64,000 nucleotides of DNA from Microbulbifer sp. GL-2 (GCF_007183175.1 NZ_AP019807.1:4460001-4524000); one strand, 5' to 3'; counted from the first letter of the stretch, positions 35,158-44,469 are shown. Translations and numbers: made by a program. The notes: a model not told the origin generated them from the letters alone.

Positions 35158-36864
35158 ATGGTACACGTCAACAAAAAACAATCACTGAATAAAGGTATTA
35201 GCCAGGCCGGCTTTTTCCACCTACTCCTTATGTTTTTGTTGCTCGGCATCAGTAATATCACCTTAGGCAATGAGCTCAGTGCCAGTGTCGATAGAAATAA
35301 GATCGGCATTGATGAAACTTTAAACCTGCGCGTACGTTACTCTGGCGATGAAAATGGTGGGCAACCTGACTTCGAGCAACTAGAGCAGGACTTTGACATC
35401 CTCTCAAGGCAGCAATCTAACCAATACCGTGTTATCAATGGCCGAGCAGAAAGCTTCGTGGAATGGATGCTCACACTCGCCCCCAAGCGTGAAGGAGACC
35501 TGTTCATCCCCTCGCTCCACTATAAAGGCCAAGTTTCTGATGCTATTCCTATTACTGTTAGCGAAGCAGGGAGTGCTCCTGACGGCGCTAACCGCAAGGC
35601 ATTTCTGGAGGTCGAGTTAGACAAAGACAAGGCCTATGTCCAAGAGCAGTTACTGGTCAAAGTGCGCCTGTTTACCACTATCGGCCTGCACGATATTGCC
35701 ACTGAACCACTCCAGGTCGCCGGCGCACATGTTGAAAAGGTCGATGAACAGCGATACGAACGCAAGCTCGATGGTGTTAGCCATGCAGTTTATGAGCTTA
35801 CTTACGCAGTGTTCCCCGACAGTTCCGGACAGCTCTCCATACCCGCCCTGACCTATGTTGCCATCGCCGGACGCAGAGACCCCTTCTCTCTATTTAACCG
35901 AAACAGTCAGCGCTTGCGCTTGCGCTCCCAGGCAAAAACGATTGAGGTACTTCCAAAACCTGATAACTATAGCGGCGCCCACTGGCTGCCAGCAGCAAGC
36001 CTGGGGGTAGTACAAAGCTGGAGTCAGGACCCTGATACCTTTACTGTTGGCGAACCCATTACCCGCATCCTAACTATTCGTGCCGAGGGTCTACGCGCAG
36101 CGCAGCTACCACCACTACCCAGGCTCAATGTGGAAGGCCTCAAAACCTACCCGGATCAACCCCAACAGGAGGATCAAATCGGCCCGAACGGTGTTACTGG
36201 CAGCCGCATAGAAACCACAGCGATCGTCGCTACCAAGCCTGGCGACTACCAGCTTCCAGCAATTACGATTACCTGGTGGGACACCAAAAGTAAAAAACAA
36301 CGAGCTACACAGCTGCCCGCCTTTCGCTTTACTGTCAGTGGCACCGCAGCCCCCATACCGCAAGACCAGGAAGTCAACAACCTACCAACTCCAATACCAG
36401 GCACTGTAACCCAGGCAGAACGAGATCACTTCTGGCGCAACCTGGCCATAGCCGCCCTCGCCTCCCACCTGCTGTGGGTAGTGTATTTTTACCGACTCCG
36501 CCGCAATATCGGCAACCTGAAGACGCACAACCAGAAAAATCAAGAAAGCACTAAATCACAGCAAGAATCAGGCTTAAAAAGGGCCGTTGACAATGGTGAT
36601 CCATCCCATATCCAACATGCCCTCTTAAACTGGCTTCATGCGCGATGGCCTCGAGTCGAAAGTAATAACCTTACAGAAATCGCACACCAACTGGATTTTG
36701 AAGAGCTTAAGGAGCTACAAAAGCTTCTGAATGCAGCTATCTATCAAAAGCCCTCCCGACCATTGAATGAGCAAAAGATTAAGATGCTGATAGAAAGATT
36801 ACTAGGCAGGCAGTTACCTGAGTTCCGAAGTGAGGAAGAAGCATTACCACGGCTCTTCTCTTAA
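35158..36864 (+). CDS. batD: BatD-like protein (oxygen tolerance family, PF13584)
   Basis: A 568-residue periplasm-facing membrane protein. The start at 35158 is preferred because AGGA lies 7 bases upstream and the product then begins with a signal peptide (KKQSLNKGISQAGFFHLLLMFLLLGISNITLG). In-frame ATGs at 35098 and 35131 would put 11-20 residues in front. The mature part has repeated beta domains (ELSASVDRNKIGIDETLNLRVRY..., PDTFTVGEPITRILTIRAEG) and a membrane segment near residue 440-460 (LAIAALASHLLWVVYFY). It ends in a cytoplasmic helical tail. This is the typical terminal gene of bat operons. Confidence 0.9.
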   Translation: MVHVNKKQSLNKGISQAGFFHLLLMFLLLGISNITLGNELSASVDRNKIGIDETLNLRVRYSGDENGGQPDFEQLEQDFDILSRQQSNQYRVINGRAESFVEWMLTLAPKREGDLFIPSLHYKGQVSDAIPITVSEAGSAPDGANRKAFLEVELDKDKAYVQEQLLVKVRLFTTIGLHDIATEPLQVAGAHVEKVDEQRYERKLDGVSHAVYELTYAVFPDSSGQLSIPALTYVAIAGRRDPFSLFNRNSQRLRLRSQAKTIEVLPKPDNYSGAHWLPAASLGVVQSWSQDPDTFTVGEPITRILTIRAEGLRAAQLPPLPRLNVEGLKTYPDQPQQEDQIGPNGVTGSRIETTAIVATKPGDYQLPAITITWWDTKSKKQRATQLPAFRFTVSGTAAPIPQDQEVNNLPTPIPGTVTQAERDHFWRNLAIAALASHLLWVVYFYRLRRNIGNLKTHNQKNQESTKSQQESGLKRAVDNGDPSHIQHALLNWLHARWPRVESNNLTEIAHQLDFEELKELQKLLNAAIYQKPSRPLNEQKIKMLIERLLGRQLPEFRSEEEALPRLFS

Positions 36865-37302
36865 AGAACCGCCATATAAATCCATGACACCCCTTGCTTT
36901 CCGGGCAGATCATAATTAAATCAAAGATTGGCAGGAGTGAATAGATTTTTCAAAATGCCGTAACACATAGCATTGATCACCCTCAAAACCTCGCCGCCTG
37001 GGTCCAAAGAACACGTCTGGGGCATTGTAACTCCAGCAAAAGACTAGGATCATTTACGGCGACTTACACCTAACACCTGCAGCTCCCAAGTTACGCAGTG
37101 ACCTTCAGAACTATCATAGGCTCCCTAATTGACCCCTGATGAAATATTGGTGGGATAAGCAACTATTTTCTAGATGCATAGGGCATAAACTTCTTATATA
37201 ATCCCGCGATTCTCACCACCCATAGATTGGCATTCATACCTCACTTATTTATATTGACGCTACATATTCAACACACAAATAGGTCAATTCGAGTCTTACA
37301 TT
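36865..37302. other. Intergenic boundary between the bat operon and the polysaccharide island
   Basis: 438 bases, becoming AT-rich from about 37.1 kb. A TATAAT hexamer occurs at 37197-37202 without a convincing -35, and a TTGACG at about 37254 lacks a good -10. No ops/JUMPstart element (GGCGGTAG) was found. No gene is supported; this is where the base composition shifts. Confidence 0.5.
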
Positions 37303-39666
37303 ATGATTTATACACTAACAAAACGATTTCTCATCATAAATTTTGGAGCAAACCATCCCATAATTCATAGACTCGCGCGCATTAAATCAAGATTCACGCA
37401 CAATAAAACAACTCCAGATGAACCCAAGAGAGCCAGGCTTCAAAAAAGCCCTTCAGTATTAAAAAATCTAGAAAGCAAAAATAAAGAGCAGCTTCTTTCA
37501 TTAATAGACCAACCGATTTCTGAGAAGTCAAAATTAGATTTATTCCGACATTTATTTCGACTCAAAAACTTCACTAGTGCATCTATAGTTGCCAAAACAA
37601 TTGAGCACCAGAACCTGGCGCCACTTGACCTTTTTCAAATTATAAAATGCCTGCTTTCAAGCACCGATGGCACATATGCTGACCTCATGCTAGATAAATA
37701 CATCCAGCACAGTGACATATCAGCTTTATCAGAATCAGATCAAAAGGCAATCATTGACCTGATTTTCTTTTCCGGCTCAAAAGCAGAGGTAAAATTCGCG
37801 CGATTAAACAAAGTAATCTGCTCGTCTACATCCGAGACAGTAAGAAAGCATGCGAGATTTCAGGAGTTTCGAATTCGACTGAATGTCGATTCAAATATAG
37901 ATATATTAGAATACGCTGAAATAGATACCTTAGAGTTAGCTAATCCCGGCATACATTTACGTTACATTTCTCACCTAAAAGCAATGGGCTACCCCAATGA
38001 AGCCCGATCAATATTGGAGCGCCTTTATCGATATCATGGCCTTCAAAACCCCACAGTTTTAGTGGCTTTACTAAATTTTGACCCAGAATGGCCTGGAGTT
38101 AATCTAAGCGATTTACCAGAACGTTTTTTGGACCGTTTAGATATATTACAATTAGCACATGATCAAAAAGAGATTAATCAACACTTTCAAATACTTTATG
38201 AAAACTCCCTGAACAAGATTCGTGAATTGTATCACGATGCAAACATATACAAGAAAGACCAAATTCTAACTCGATTACTGCGTCTCGACTTACTAGATGA
38301 AATTCAAGGGTTAATTTCAAGCCACTTGCAACTTCCCAATACTGTACTATCCCAGTTTTCCGCAGAGGGGCTCAATTGCTTTGTCGCCAACAACTTTTTA
38401 TCCGCAAGGGACCACTTTAAACGTGTGATCGAAGAGGATCCATCTGACTCAATAGCCGCACAAGGGTTACGATTAACCTTGCCAAGAGCTGGCGGAAAAA
38501 TGGACAGCATTCTTGAAGTTAGGAATAAACATGGCTATGGGATCACTGGCGCAGGTAGGACTGGAGTCAATGCTAGTATTGGCTCAGATAAAACTATAAG
38601 CCTGCTCATGAGCGGCCAGTACAAAAGCGGATTATATTCAAAAAGGCACGCTGCTCATTGGCAATTACTAAAGCGAATTTATGGTGATCGCTTTTACAAC
38701 TATGAACAGATACCAACCGATGGGTCAATTAAAAATCTATTTATTATTGGAGATGAGGGTGTTGGTGATGAGGTAAGAACTGCCCAGTTCTATTCTTACT
38801 TAAGCAAGACATTTGAAAGAATCACCATCAGCTGCGATCCTCGCCTTACCAATATATTTCAGTACTCATTCCCTAATATTACCTTTATCCCAGTCGAACG
38901 ATATAGAAAAGGACTTACCAAGAATTCTAGCTCAAGTGATCCGAGAATATCTGGGCTCAATCAAAAACTGTCCCAAATATTAACTAATGAATGCAAAGAT
39001 TTAATGGATCAAGCAGATGGAATAACATTTGGCCAAAACCTATTTTTCAATCGATTTATTGGCAACATCCCTTTTAATAAACAAGGTGGCTACCTTAGTC
39101 AAAACATTAAACGCCAATCAACAGCAAAATTAAAAATTGGAATACTCTGGCGTAGCCATTTCGTTACAATGTGGCGAAAGTTCATGTATTTAAAGGTAGA
39201 AGATTTCTTACCCATTACTAAGCTAGAGAATATAGAAATTTGGTCTATGCAACATTGTATTGAGGAAGATGAACTAGAATTCTGCCATAAAAATAATATC
39301 AAAATCGTAGAAGGCATCGATTTTTTCAATGACTTTGATGGCATGTCACCAATTCTCGAAGGTTTAGACTTAATGATCGGAATTAGCTCACTACCCATGG
39401 AACTAGCTGCGGCGGCAGGAACCCCAGTTTGGATGCTAGGGTTCTCACCTGAAAATTATTTCCTAAGAACCGCCGGAGGAAATAAAGAAGCAGATCAATT
39501 AAGTACTAACTCAACTATTATAGCTCCTCAATGGATAGATTTTAGCGCGCCAACAACAGATTGTATTTCCCTCGTAATGCAAGAAGCATGTAAAAAATTA
39601 AGTAAACTACAAACATCAAGCTCACAACATTTACAGAAAACAGCCCCAATTGCATTACAATGCTAA
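37303..39666 (+). CDS. TPR-like protein with GT9/GT41-like C-terminal domain
   Basis: A 787-residue protein with no signal peptide. The first ~400 residues are helical and repeat-like (SKLDLFRHLFRLKNFTSASI..., NEARSILERLYRYHG, LNCFVANNFLSARDHFKRVI), resembling degenerate TPRs. From about 470 on there is a GT-B-like half: NLFIIGDEGVGDEVRTAQFYSYL, ITISCDPRLTNIFQYSFPNI, IGILWRSHF and LDLMIGISSLPMELAAAAGTPVWML. This resembles heptosyltransferase/O-GlcNAc-transferase-like C-terminal domains found in polysaccharide loci. The sugar and acceptor are unknown. It lies alone on the plus strand, with low GC, separated from the rest by IS debris. The start has no clear ribosome site. Confidence 0.72.
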   Translation: MIYTLTKRFLIINFGANHPIIHRLARIKSRFTHNKTTPDEPKRARLQKSPSVLKNLESKNKEQLLSLIDQPISEKSKLDLFRHLFRLKNFTSASIVAKTIEHQNLAPLDLFQIIKCLLSSTDGTYADLMLDKYIQHSDISALSESDQKAIIDLIFFSGSKAEVKFARLNKVICSSTSETVRKHARFQEFRIRLNVDSNIDILEYAEIDTLELANPGIHLRYISHLKAMGYPNEARSILERLYRYHGLQNPTVLVALLNFDPEWPGVNLSDLPERFLDRLDILQLAHDQKEINQHFQILYENSLNKIRELYHDANIYKKDQILTRLLRLDLLDEIQGLISSHLQLPNTVLSQFSAEGLNCFVANNFLSARDHFKRVIEEDPSDSIAAQGLRLTLPRAGGKMDSILEVRNKHGYGITGAGRTGVNASIGSDKTISLLMSGQYKSGLYSKRHAAHWQLLKRIYGDRFYNYEQIPTDGSIKNLFIIGDEGVGDEVRTAQFYSYLSKTFERITISCDPRLTNIFQYSFPNITFIPVERYRKGLTKNSSSSDPRISGLNQKLSQILTNECKDLMDQADGITFGQNLFFNRFIGNIPFNKQGGYLSQNIKRQSTAKLKIGILWRSHFVTMWRKFMYLKVEDFLPITKLENIEIWSMQHCIEEDELEFCHKNNIKIVEGIDFFNDFDGMSPILEGLDLMIGISSLPMELAAAAGTPVWMLGFSPENYFLRTAGGNKEADQLSTNSTIIAPQWIDFSAPTTDCISLVMQEACKKLSKLQTSSSQHLQKTAPIALQC

Positions 39667-39716
39667 CCTCATAAATAAAAATTATTATCAAAGTTCTATC
39701 ATGGTTAATATGGATT

Positions 39717-39736
39717 AGTTCAAACCAAATCTGACA
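39717..39736 (+). repeat. Left inverted repeat of the IS481-type remnant
   Basis: AGTTCAAACCAAATCTGACA; pairs with the right repeat at 41575-41594. The match is strongest in AGTTCA and ATCTGACA. Confidence 0.6.
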
Positions 39737-40390
39737 CATTCTCATGAAAAAGAGGGGTTTATTGGTTTTGATGAAGATGTCTAAACCTAGAAGCAAAACC
39801 AAGTGTAAACCCCATAACCCATACTAATGATCGTATTTTCAAACACAAGACCAGATCTCTCAGTCGGGCAAAAGAACTCAGTAATATCACCAAAGCTTGC
39901 AAGCGAGAGACACCCTCTATCGATAAAAGGAAGCTTTTACAAGTGGCAGCGTGGGCGCCTATCTTGGAATGCCAAACTACAAGAGGCATGTTGACAATAT
40001 TACTGAGTAGGCGGTGTTGACTTATGCTCTCAAACATCCTGCCCATAGACAGGATAGAGTCTCCAATGAATAGCGTAAGCGCCGTGTATTTGTGTCCCAA
40101 GTGGCGTTCGAAGCATCTGGTTAAGACATGACTAAGCCAACTTCAAAAGCTTGAGGCCATGGTAGCTGAGGAGGGACTAATCCTCACCGAGTCACAAGTT
40201 CAGGCTTTAGAGCGAAAGCGGTATGATGATGAAGCCATGAAGCCTGTGGTGAAATTGATACTCAACCCCCAGGCTATAAAAGGATCTAGATGGATGGCTC
40301 GTTATATTATAATAATGACCACACCCACCAGGGCAAGAAGTGTTGCGCCCTCACACCGATAGCAACTCTTGAAGATGGAAGAGGCATCTA

Positions 40391-40403
40391 GTGGCGCATG
40401 CGG
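40391..40403 (+). repeat. Left terminal inverted repeat of the IS630-type element
   Basis: GTGGCGCATGCGG directly after a TA dinucleotide; pairs with 41500-41512. Confidence 0.7.
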
Positions 40404-40445
40404 AAAACAATATAACTTATGGACAGGTGGGAGTATCATCTATTT

Positions 40446-41499
40446 ATGCGCACACCAAAACCTTTTCAAATTTCTAGCGAAACCGCGGGCGCCCTGCGCT
40501 CGACGACTCTGCCGCATGGGCAGATTATGCTGGCGAAGATTATTCTGAAGTTCAGCGAAGGCATAACTCCCACTGAAGTCGCCGAAGCGCAACGAACTTC
40601 GCCCAAGTCAGTTCACCGTTGGAGAAATCGGTTTGAGGAGGAAGGTCCTAATGGGTTGCTTGAACGCCCTCGTAGCGACCGAGCAACTGCACTCTACAAA
40701 GAGGTTGTAGATCGGACAACAAAACGCATCCCTGAAGAAGCTACACACTGGAGCGTTGAGTTGATGGCCAAGTACACGGAAATAACACCTTGGCAAGTTC
40801 GGCAGATCTGGGCAGCCGCAGATTTACGCCCATACCGATTAAAAACGTTCAAGATCAGCAATGATCCAGAGCTATCTGATAAGGTCGTAGACATCGTGGG
40901 TTTGTATATGAATCCACCAGAAAACGCCATTGTTCTAAGTGTTGATGAAAAAACACAGATTCAAGCTTTGGACCGAACACAACCAGGCCTTCCTCTCAAT
41001 CCAAGCCAGCCGGATTGGTAGTCGGACATACGATTATAAAAGACATGGAACGGCCAGTTTGTACGCAGATTTTAATACTTTGAAGGGCAAAGTGATTGGG
41101 GAAGTGGCAGAGCGGATGAACAGCAAGGAATTTTTATCCTTCTTGAAGTTGATTGATCGACGTACAAATTCGGATAAGGATCTCCACATCGTTTTGGACA
41201 ACCTCAGCGCGCACAAAACAAAAGAAGTTCTGGAGTGGGTCAATACTCATCCTCGCATCCATTTACACTGCACTCCAATCAGCTCTTCGTGGCTGAACAC
41301 TGTAGAGGACTGGGTTTCTCAATTAGAGCGTCGAGCATTTTATCGCGGAGTATTCACCAGTATTTCAGAGTTAAAGTTGGAGCTTGAGAAATTTATCAAA
41401 GCCCATAACACGGAGAGCGCAAAGCCGTTCAAATGAACAAAGCCTGCCAACCAAATTTTGGCATCGGTCGAACGGGCAAAGCAATCGTTACAGAATTAA
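40446..41499 (+). pseudogene. IS630-family transposase, frameshifted and with a nonsense codon
   Basis: The N-terminal frame (MRTPKPFQISSETAGALRS...) has a helix-turn-helix (ITPTEVAEAQRTSPKSVHRWRNRF) and the first catalytic Asp (VLSVDEKTQIQALDRTQPG), then shifts out of frame to a stop at 41021. The +1 frame continues with GSRTYDYKRHGTASLYADF, the second Asp (IVLDNLSAHKTKE) and the catalytic Glu (WLNTVEDWVSQLE). One extra base in about 41003-41012 explains the shift. A TGA at 41434-41436 then stands where the family has Trp (KPFK-stop-TKPANQILASV), before the original TAA at 41497. Two independent lesions make this a dead copy. Confidence 0.88.
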
Positions 41500-41512
41500 C
41501 CGCATGATCCAC
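41500..41512 (-). repeat. Right terminal inverted repeat of the IS630-type element
   Basis: CCGCATGATCCAC, starting one base after the original transposase stop codon (41497-41499). Confidence 0.7.
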
Positions 41513-41574
41513 CAGAAGGAAAAACTCGTAAACTGGATTTGACCTGACAGAACATCTTCTGAAAAGCTGGTAGC

Positions 41575-41594
41575 TGTCAGATCAAGCCTGAACT
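41575..41594 (-). repeat. Right inverted repeat of the IS481-type remnant
   Basis: TGTCAGATCAAGCCTGAACT; its reverse complement matches the left repeat at 15 of 20 positions. It ends about 10 bases from the end of the neighbouring glycosyltransferase reading frame (41604). Confidence 0.6.
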
Positions 41595-41603
41595 ACTATA
41601 CTT

Positions 41604-42364
41604 TTACCCACTTCCTCGTTTTACATACTCAAATAACTTAAATGGAGTTTTCATGAGTACAAATCCTATATTAGTGTAAATACCATTTTCTCTACAGGCT
41701 TGTACTATCTCAAAATTCTGGTCAAGCCTGGAAAAAAACCCACTAGTGCTAACCCCCCCTGCCGCATCCTAACTATGCATCTAGGAAGTCGTGTAGAACT
41801 AATTCTGTTTAAGTATAAAAACCTTACCAACAATTCAAAATCTGCAGATATCCGATAGCCAAGCTTATACAACCCTAGCCGCTTATAGCAACTAAGCTTG
41901 ACAAAAAATGTTGGATGGGGAATCATCCAACCCCATCTAAATTTTGAGATGGAAAATTTTCTAGAACTACAAAATCTTAATCGATGATTCAAATCATCTT
42001 TAGCGACGATTTCCAAGTCACCATAAATACAATCTGAATTAGTCATGGTGAGCTGCTTCATAATATCTGATATTACACGGTTATCAGTATAAACATCATC
42101 GGAGTTCAGAATCCCAACAAAATCACCACTTGCCAACTCAATACCTTTATTCATAGCATCATAAATACCGCGATCAGGCTCAGATACAATTGTTGATATT
42201 CTGCCTGAATAACACTTCACTATATCCATTGTCCCATCTGTAGATCCGCCGTCTACAATAATATATTCAATATTAGGATAATCTTGCTTTAAAACAGACT
42301 CTAAAGTGTCTTGTATTGTATCCACACTATCATAACAAACAGTAATAATACTTACTTTCTTCAT
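41604..42364 (-). CDS. Family 2 glycosyltransferase, frameshifted at a G7 tract
   Basis: GT2 enzyme of the WcaA-like type. The N-terminal nucleotide-sugar domain has KVSIITVCYDSVDTIQDTLESVL, IIVDGGSTDGT and the acidic LNSDDVYTD motif. At the minus-strand run of seven Gs (41753-41759) the frame leaves the family pattern (GGLALVGFFP) and stops at 41705. One added G gives GGVSTSGFFSRLDQNFEIV... and a natural ending (FEYVKRGSG) at 41604, giving 253 residues, normal for this family. The poly-G tract makes phase variation or a sequencing undercall both possible. It follows fcl by 32 bases. The start is the ATG at 42364; a GTG three codons earlier is the alternative. Confidence 0.82.
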
Positions 42365-42396
42365 ATAGAACACATACTATCTATTTGCAAGATAAA

Positions 42397-43350
42397 TTAT
42401 TTATGCTTGTTAGCGAGAAACCACTTATAAGTTTCTTTTAAGCCTACCTCAAGTTGAATATTTGGCTGCCAACCCAGCGAATTCAAAAAGGAAGCATCTA
42501 ATAATTTTCTAGGAGTGCCATCTGGCATGGAACTATTAAAAAAAAGCTCTCCTGGAAAACCAACTACTTGCGCTATTTTCTCTGCTATCTCCCTAATACT
42601 GCAGTCAGAACCAGATCCTATATTAATATGTGAAGCCATCGCCTCTACTTCATTCGAATAAATATCTTCGGGCAATTGCATAACATGTACACACGCCTGG
42701 GCTAAGTCATCAACATGAAGAAAATCTCGCATTGCTGAGCCCGAACCCCAAACCTCAACTTTCGTATCTCCGTTTATCTTAGCCTCATGAAAACGACGAA
42801 TCAGCGCCGGAATCACATGAGAATTTCTCGGGTGAAAATTATCATTTGGTCCATAAAGATTCGTAGGCATTACGCTACGATAATCAGTACCATACTGTCT
42901 ATTATATGACTCACATAATTTAATACCGGCAATTTTTGCGATCGCATAAGGCTCATTTGTTGGCTCTAATGAACCCTGTAACAGAGCACTCTCAGGTATT
43001 GGCTGTGAGGTAACCCTCGGATATATACACGAAGAACCAAAAAATAAAAGCTTTTTAACTCCCGAAGAAAATGCTTCATGAATAACATTATTCGCAATTG
43101 ATAAATTTTCATAGATAAAATTTGCTGGGAAATTAGCATTCGCGTAAATTCCGCCAACTCTCGCTGCGGCTAGGTATACTGCATCTATTTTCTCATTGAT
43201 AAAAAAATCATTAACCGCAGCCTGACTGGTAAGATCAAGATCAGCACGCGCTCTGGTAACAACTTGGAAACCCTCGATATTATTAAATGCTCTTACTAAA
43301 GCCGAGCCAACCATACCACGATGCCCAGCTATAAAAATACGCTTTTTCAT
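42397..43350 (-). CDS. fcl: GDP-L-fucose synthase
   Basis: A 317-residue extended short-chain dehydrogenase (WcaG) that epimerises and reduces GDP-4-keto-6-deoxy-mannose to GDP-L-fucose. It has the NADP-binding IFIAGHRGMVGSAL, the catalytic SSCIYPR and YAIAKIAG (Tyr/Lys pair), and NLYGPNDNFHPRNSHVIPALIRRFHEA. Its ATG follows the gmd stop directly (TGAATG). It forms the GDP-fucose pair with gmd; no mannose-1-phosphate guanylyltransferase is in the window. Confidence 0.96.
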   Translation of the reverse strand: MKKRIFIAGHRGMVGSALVRAFNNIEGFQVVTRARADLDLTSQAAVNDFFINEKIDAVYLAAARVGGIYANANFPANFIYENLSIANNVIHEAFSSGVKKLLFFGSSCIYPRVTSQPIPESALLQGSLEPTNEPYAIAKIAGIKLCESYNRQYGTDYRSVMPTNLYGPNDNFHPRNSHVIPALIRRFHEAKINGDTKVEVWGSGSAMRDFLHVDDLAQACVHVMQLPEDIYSNEVEAMASHINIGSGSDCSIREIAEKIAQVVGFPGELFFNSSMPDGTPRKLLDASFLNSLGWQPNIQLEVGLKETYKWFLANKHK

Positions 43351-44469
43351 TCACTGTTCCCTTTGAGCATTTATGCTAAACCCATTGTTACTCAAGAGCA
43401 CATCCCGCTTGGCTTGATCAAGATCATTTGAAACCATCTCACTTATAAGTTCACTTAAACTTATTCTAGGCTCCCACCCAAGAATCTTTCTCGCCCGACT
43501 TGGATCACCTAGCAGAGCATCAACTTCTGCTGGTCGAAAATATCTAGGGTCAACACGTATAATTGTGTCTCCAGATTTTACCCCAGGAGCGTTACTTCCA
43601 CAGATCGAGGTGATTATACCCTTTTCCTCTAAACCCTCTCCTGTGAAATCTACTTCAATACCCAGTTCTTTAGCAGCTATTTTCACAAAATCTCTTACTG
43701 AGGCTTGAAGCCCCGTAGCTATTACAAAGTCTTGCGGCTTTTCCTGCTGGAGCATTAACCACTGCATTTCGATATAATCACGTGCATGCCCCCAATCACG
43801 AAGGGCATTTAAATTCCCCAAATAAAGGCAGGACTCTAGTCCCTGTGCAATATTGGCTAGGCCACGAGTTATCTTTCTTGTTACAAAAGTCTCTCCCCTG
43901 CGTGGTGATTCATGATTAAAAAGAATTCCGTTACATGCATAGATCCCATAAGCTTCTCTAAAGTTTACAGTAATCCAATAAGCATATAGTTTTGCAACTG
44001 CATAAGGTGATCGCGGGTAAAATGGGGTCGATTCAGACTGTGGAGTCTCCTGAACAAGCCCGTACAATTCCGATGAGGAAGCCTGATAAAACTTAGTTTT
44101 CTTATTTAAGCCCAAAAGTCGAATTGCCTCAAGAAGCCTCAAACACCCGAGCGCGTCAACATCAGCTGTATACTCAGGGGACTCAAAGCTCACGGCTACG
44201 TGAGATTGAGCCGCAAGGTTATATACCTCATCAGGCTGAACTTCCTGCAAGATACGTGTTAAATTTGAACTATCGGTAAGATCCCCATAGTGTAAAAAAA
44301 AACTCCGACCCACTATATGAGGATCCTGGTACAAATGATTGATTCTATCCGTATTTAGGGAGGACGCTCGACGCTTGATGCCATGAACTTCATACCCACG
44401 TGAGAGTAAAAACTCTGCAAGGTATGATCCATCCTGCCCCGTTACTCCTGTTATCAGCGCTTTTCGCAT
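43351..44469 (-). CDS. gmd: GDP-mannose 4,6-dehydratase
   Basis: A 372-residue dehydratase, the first step from GDP-mannose to GDP-L-fucose. It has KALITGVTGQDGSYLAEFLLS, the RASSLNTDRI loop, the SSSELYG catalytic region and YAVAKLYAYWI, plus the family segment NHESPRRGETFVTRKI. The ATG at 44469 has AGGA eight bases upstream; longer starts lack homology. The C-terminal ~25 residues (QAKRDVLLSNNGFSINAQREQ) extend slightly past the usual end. Confidence 0.96.
   Translation of the reverse strand: MRKALITGVTGQDGSYLAEFLLSRGYEVHGIKRRASSLNTDRINHLYQDPHIVGRSFFLHYGDLTDSSNLTRILQEVQPDEVYNLAAQSHVAVSFESPEYTADVDALGCLRLLEAIRLLGLNKKTKFYQASSSELYGLVQETPQSESTPFYPRSPYAVAKLYAYWITVNFREAYGIYACNGILFNHESPRRGETFVTRKITRGLANIAQGLESCLYLGNLNALRDWGHARDYIEMQWLMLQQEKPQDFVIATGLQASVRDFVKIAAKELGIEVDFTGEGLEEKGIITSICGSNAPGVKSGDTIIRVDPRYFRPAEVDALLGDPSRARKILGWEPRISLSELISEMVSNDLDQAKRDVLLSNNGFSINAQREQ

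Larger units (their letters stand above)
40391..41512 (+). mobile_element. IS630-type element inserted in the IS481 ruin
   Basis: 1122 bases with terminal inverted repeats GTGGCGCATGCGG (40391-40403) and CCGCATGATCCAC (41500-41512), matching at 11 of 13 positions. IS630 elements target TA; TA precedes the left tip (40389-40390) and CA, possibly a mutated duplicate, follows the right tip (41513-41514). Removing the element restores a continuous IS481 C-terminal reading frame to its stop at 41542, which supports these boundaries. Confidence 0.82.
39826..41542 (+). pseudogene. IS481-family transposase ruin (multiple frameshifts, stops, core deletion, IS insertion)
   Basis: Read on the plus strand in shifting frames, ordered fragments match the IS481 transposase pattern. 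These are FKHKTRSLSRAKELSNITKAC (39835-), DTLYR then SGSVGA (39920-), VDNITE-stop-AVLTYALKHPAH (39990-), RKRRVFVS and PSGVRSIWLRHD (40074-), LEAMVAEEGLILTESQVQ (40150-), and GEIDTQPPGY (40258-). Reading then jumps to the C-terminal LYYNNDHTHQGKKCC (about 40303-). About 200 residues with the catalytic acids are missing between the last two. The ending is split by the IS630 insertion: LEDGRGI before it and QKEKLVNWI-stop at 41513-41542 after it. Clearly non-functional. Confidence 0.82.
39717..41594 (+). mobile_element. Decayed IS481-type element interrupted by an IS630-type element
   Basis: Inverted repeats AGTTCAAACCAAATCTGACA (39717-39736) and TGTCAGATCAAGCCTGAACT (41575-41594) match at 15 of 20 positions when paired. 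They enclose a plus-strand transposase ruin of the IS481 family and, inside it, a complete-length IS630-type insert (40391-41512). Without the insert only about 750 bases remain, against roughly 1 kb or more for intact members, because the catalytic core is deleted. The exact outer tips and a target duplication could not be fixed. Confidence 0.7.

Noticed and set aside
36865..37302. JUMPstart/ops antitermination element at the start of the island
   Set aside because: No GGCGGTAG or close variant found; the main gene set also runs on the other strand from the far end.
39759..40100. Minus-strand open frame of 113 codons
   Set aside because: Antisense to the IS481 transposase ruin, whose plus-strand fragments match the family in order.
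41000..41025. Programmed frameshift in the IS630 transposase
   Set aside because: No slippery heptamer at the shift point, and a second lesion (nonsense codon at 41434) shows decay.
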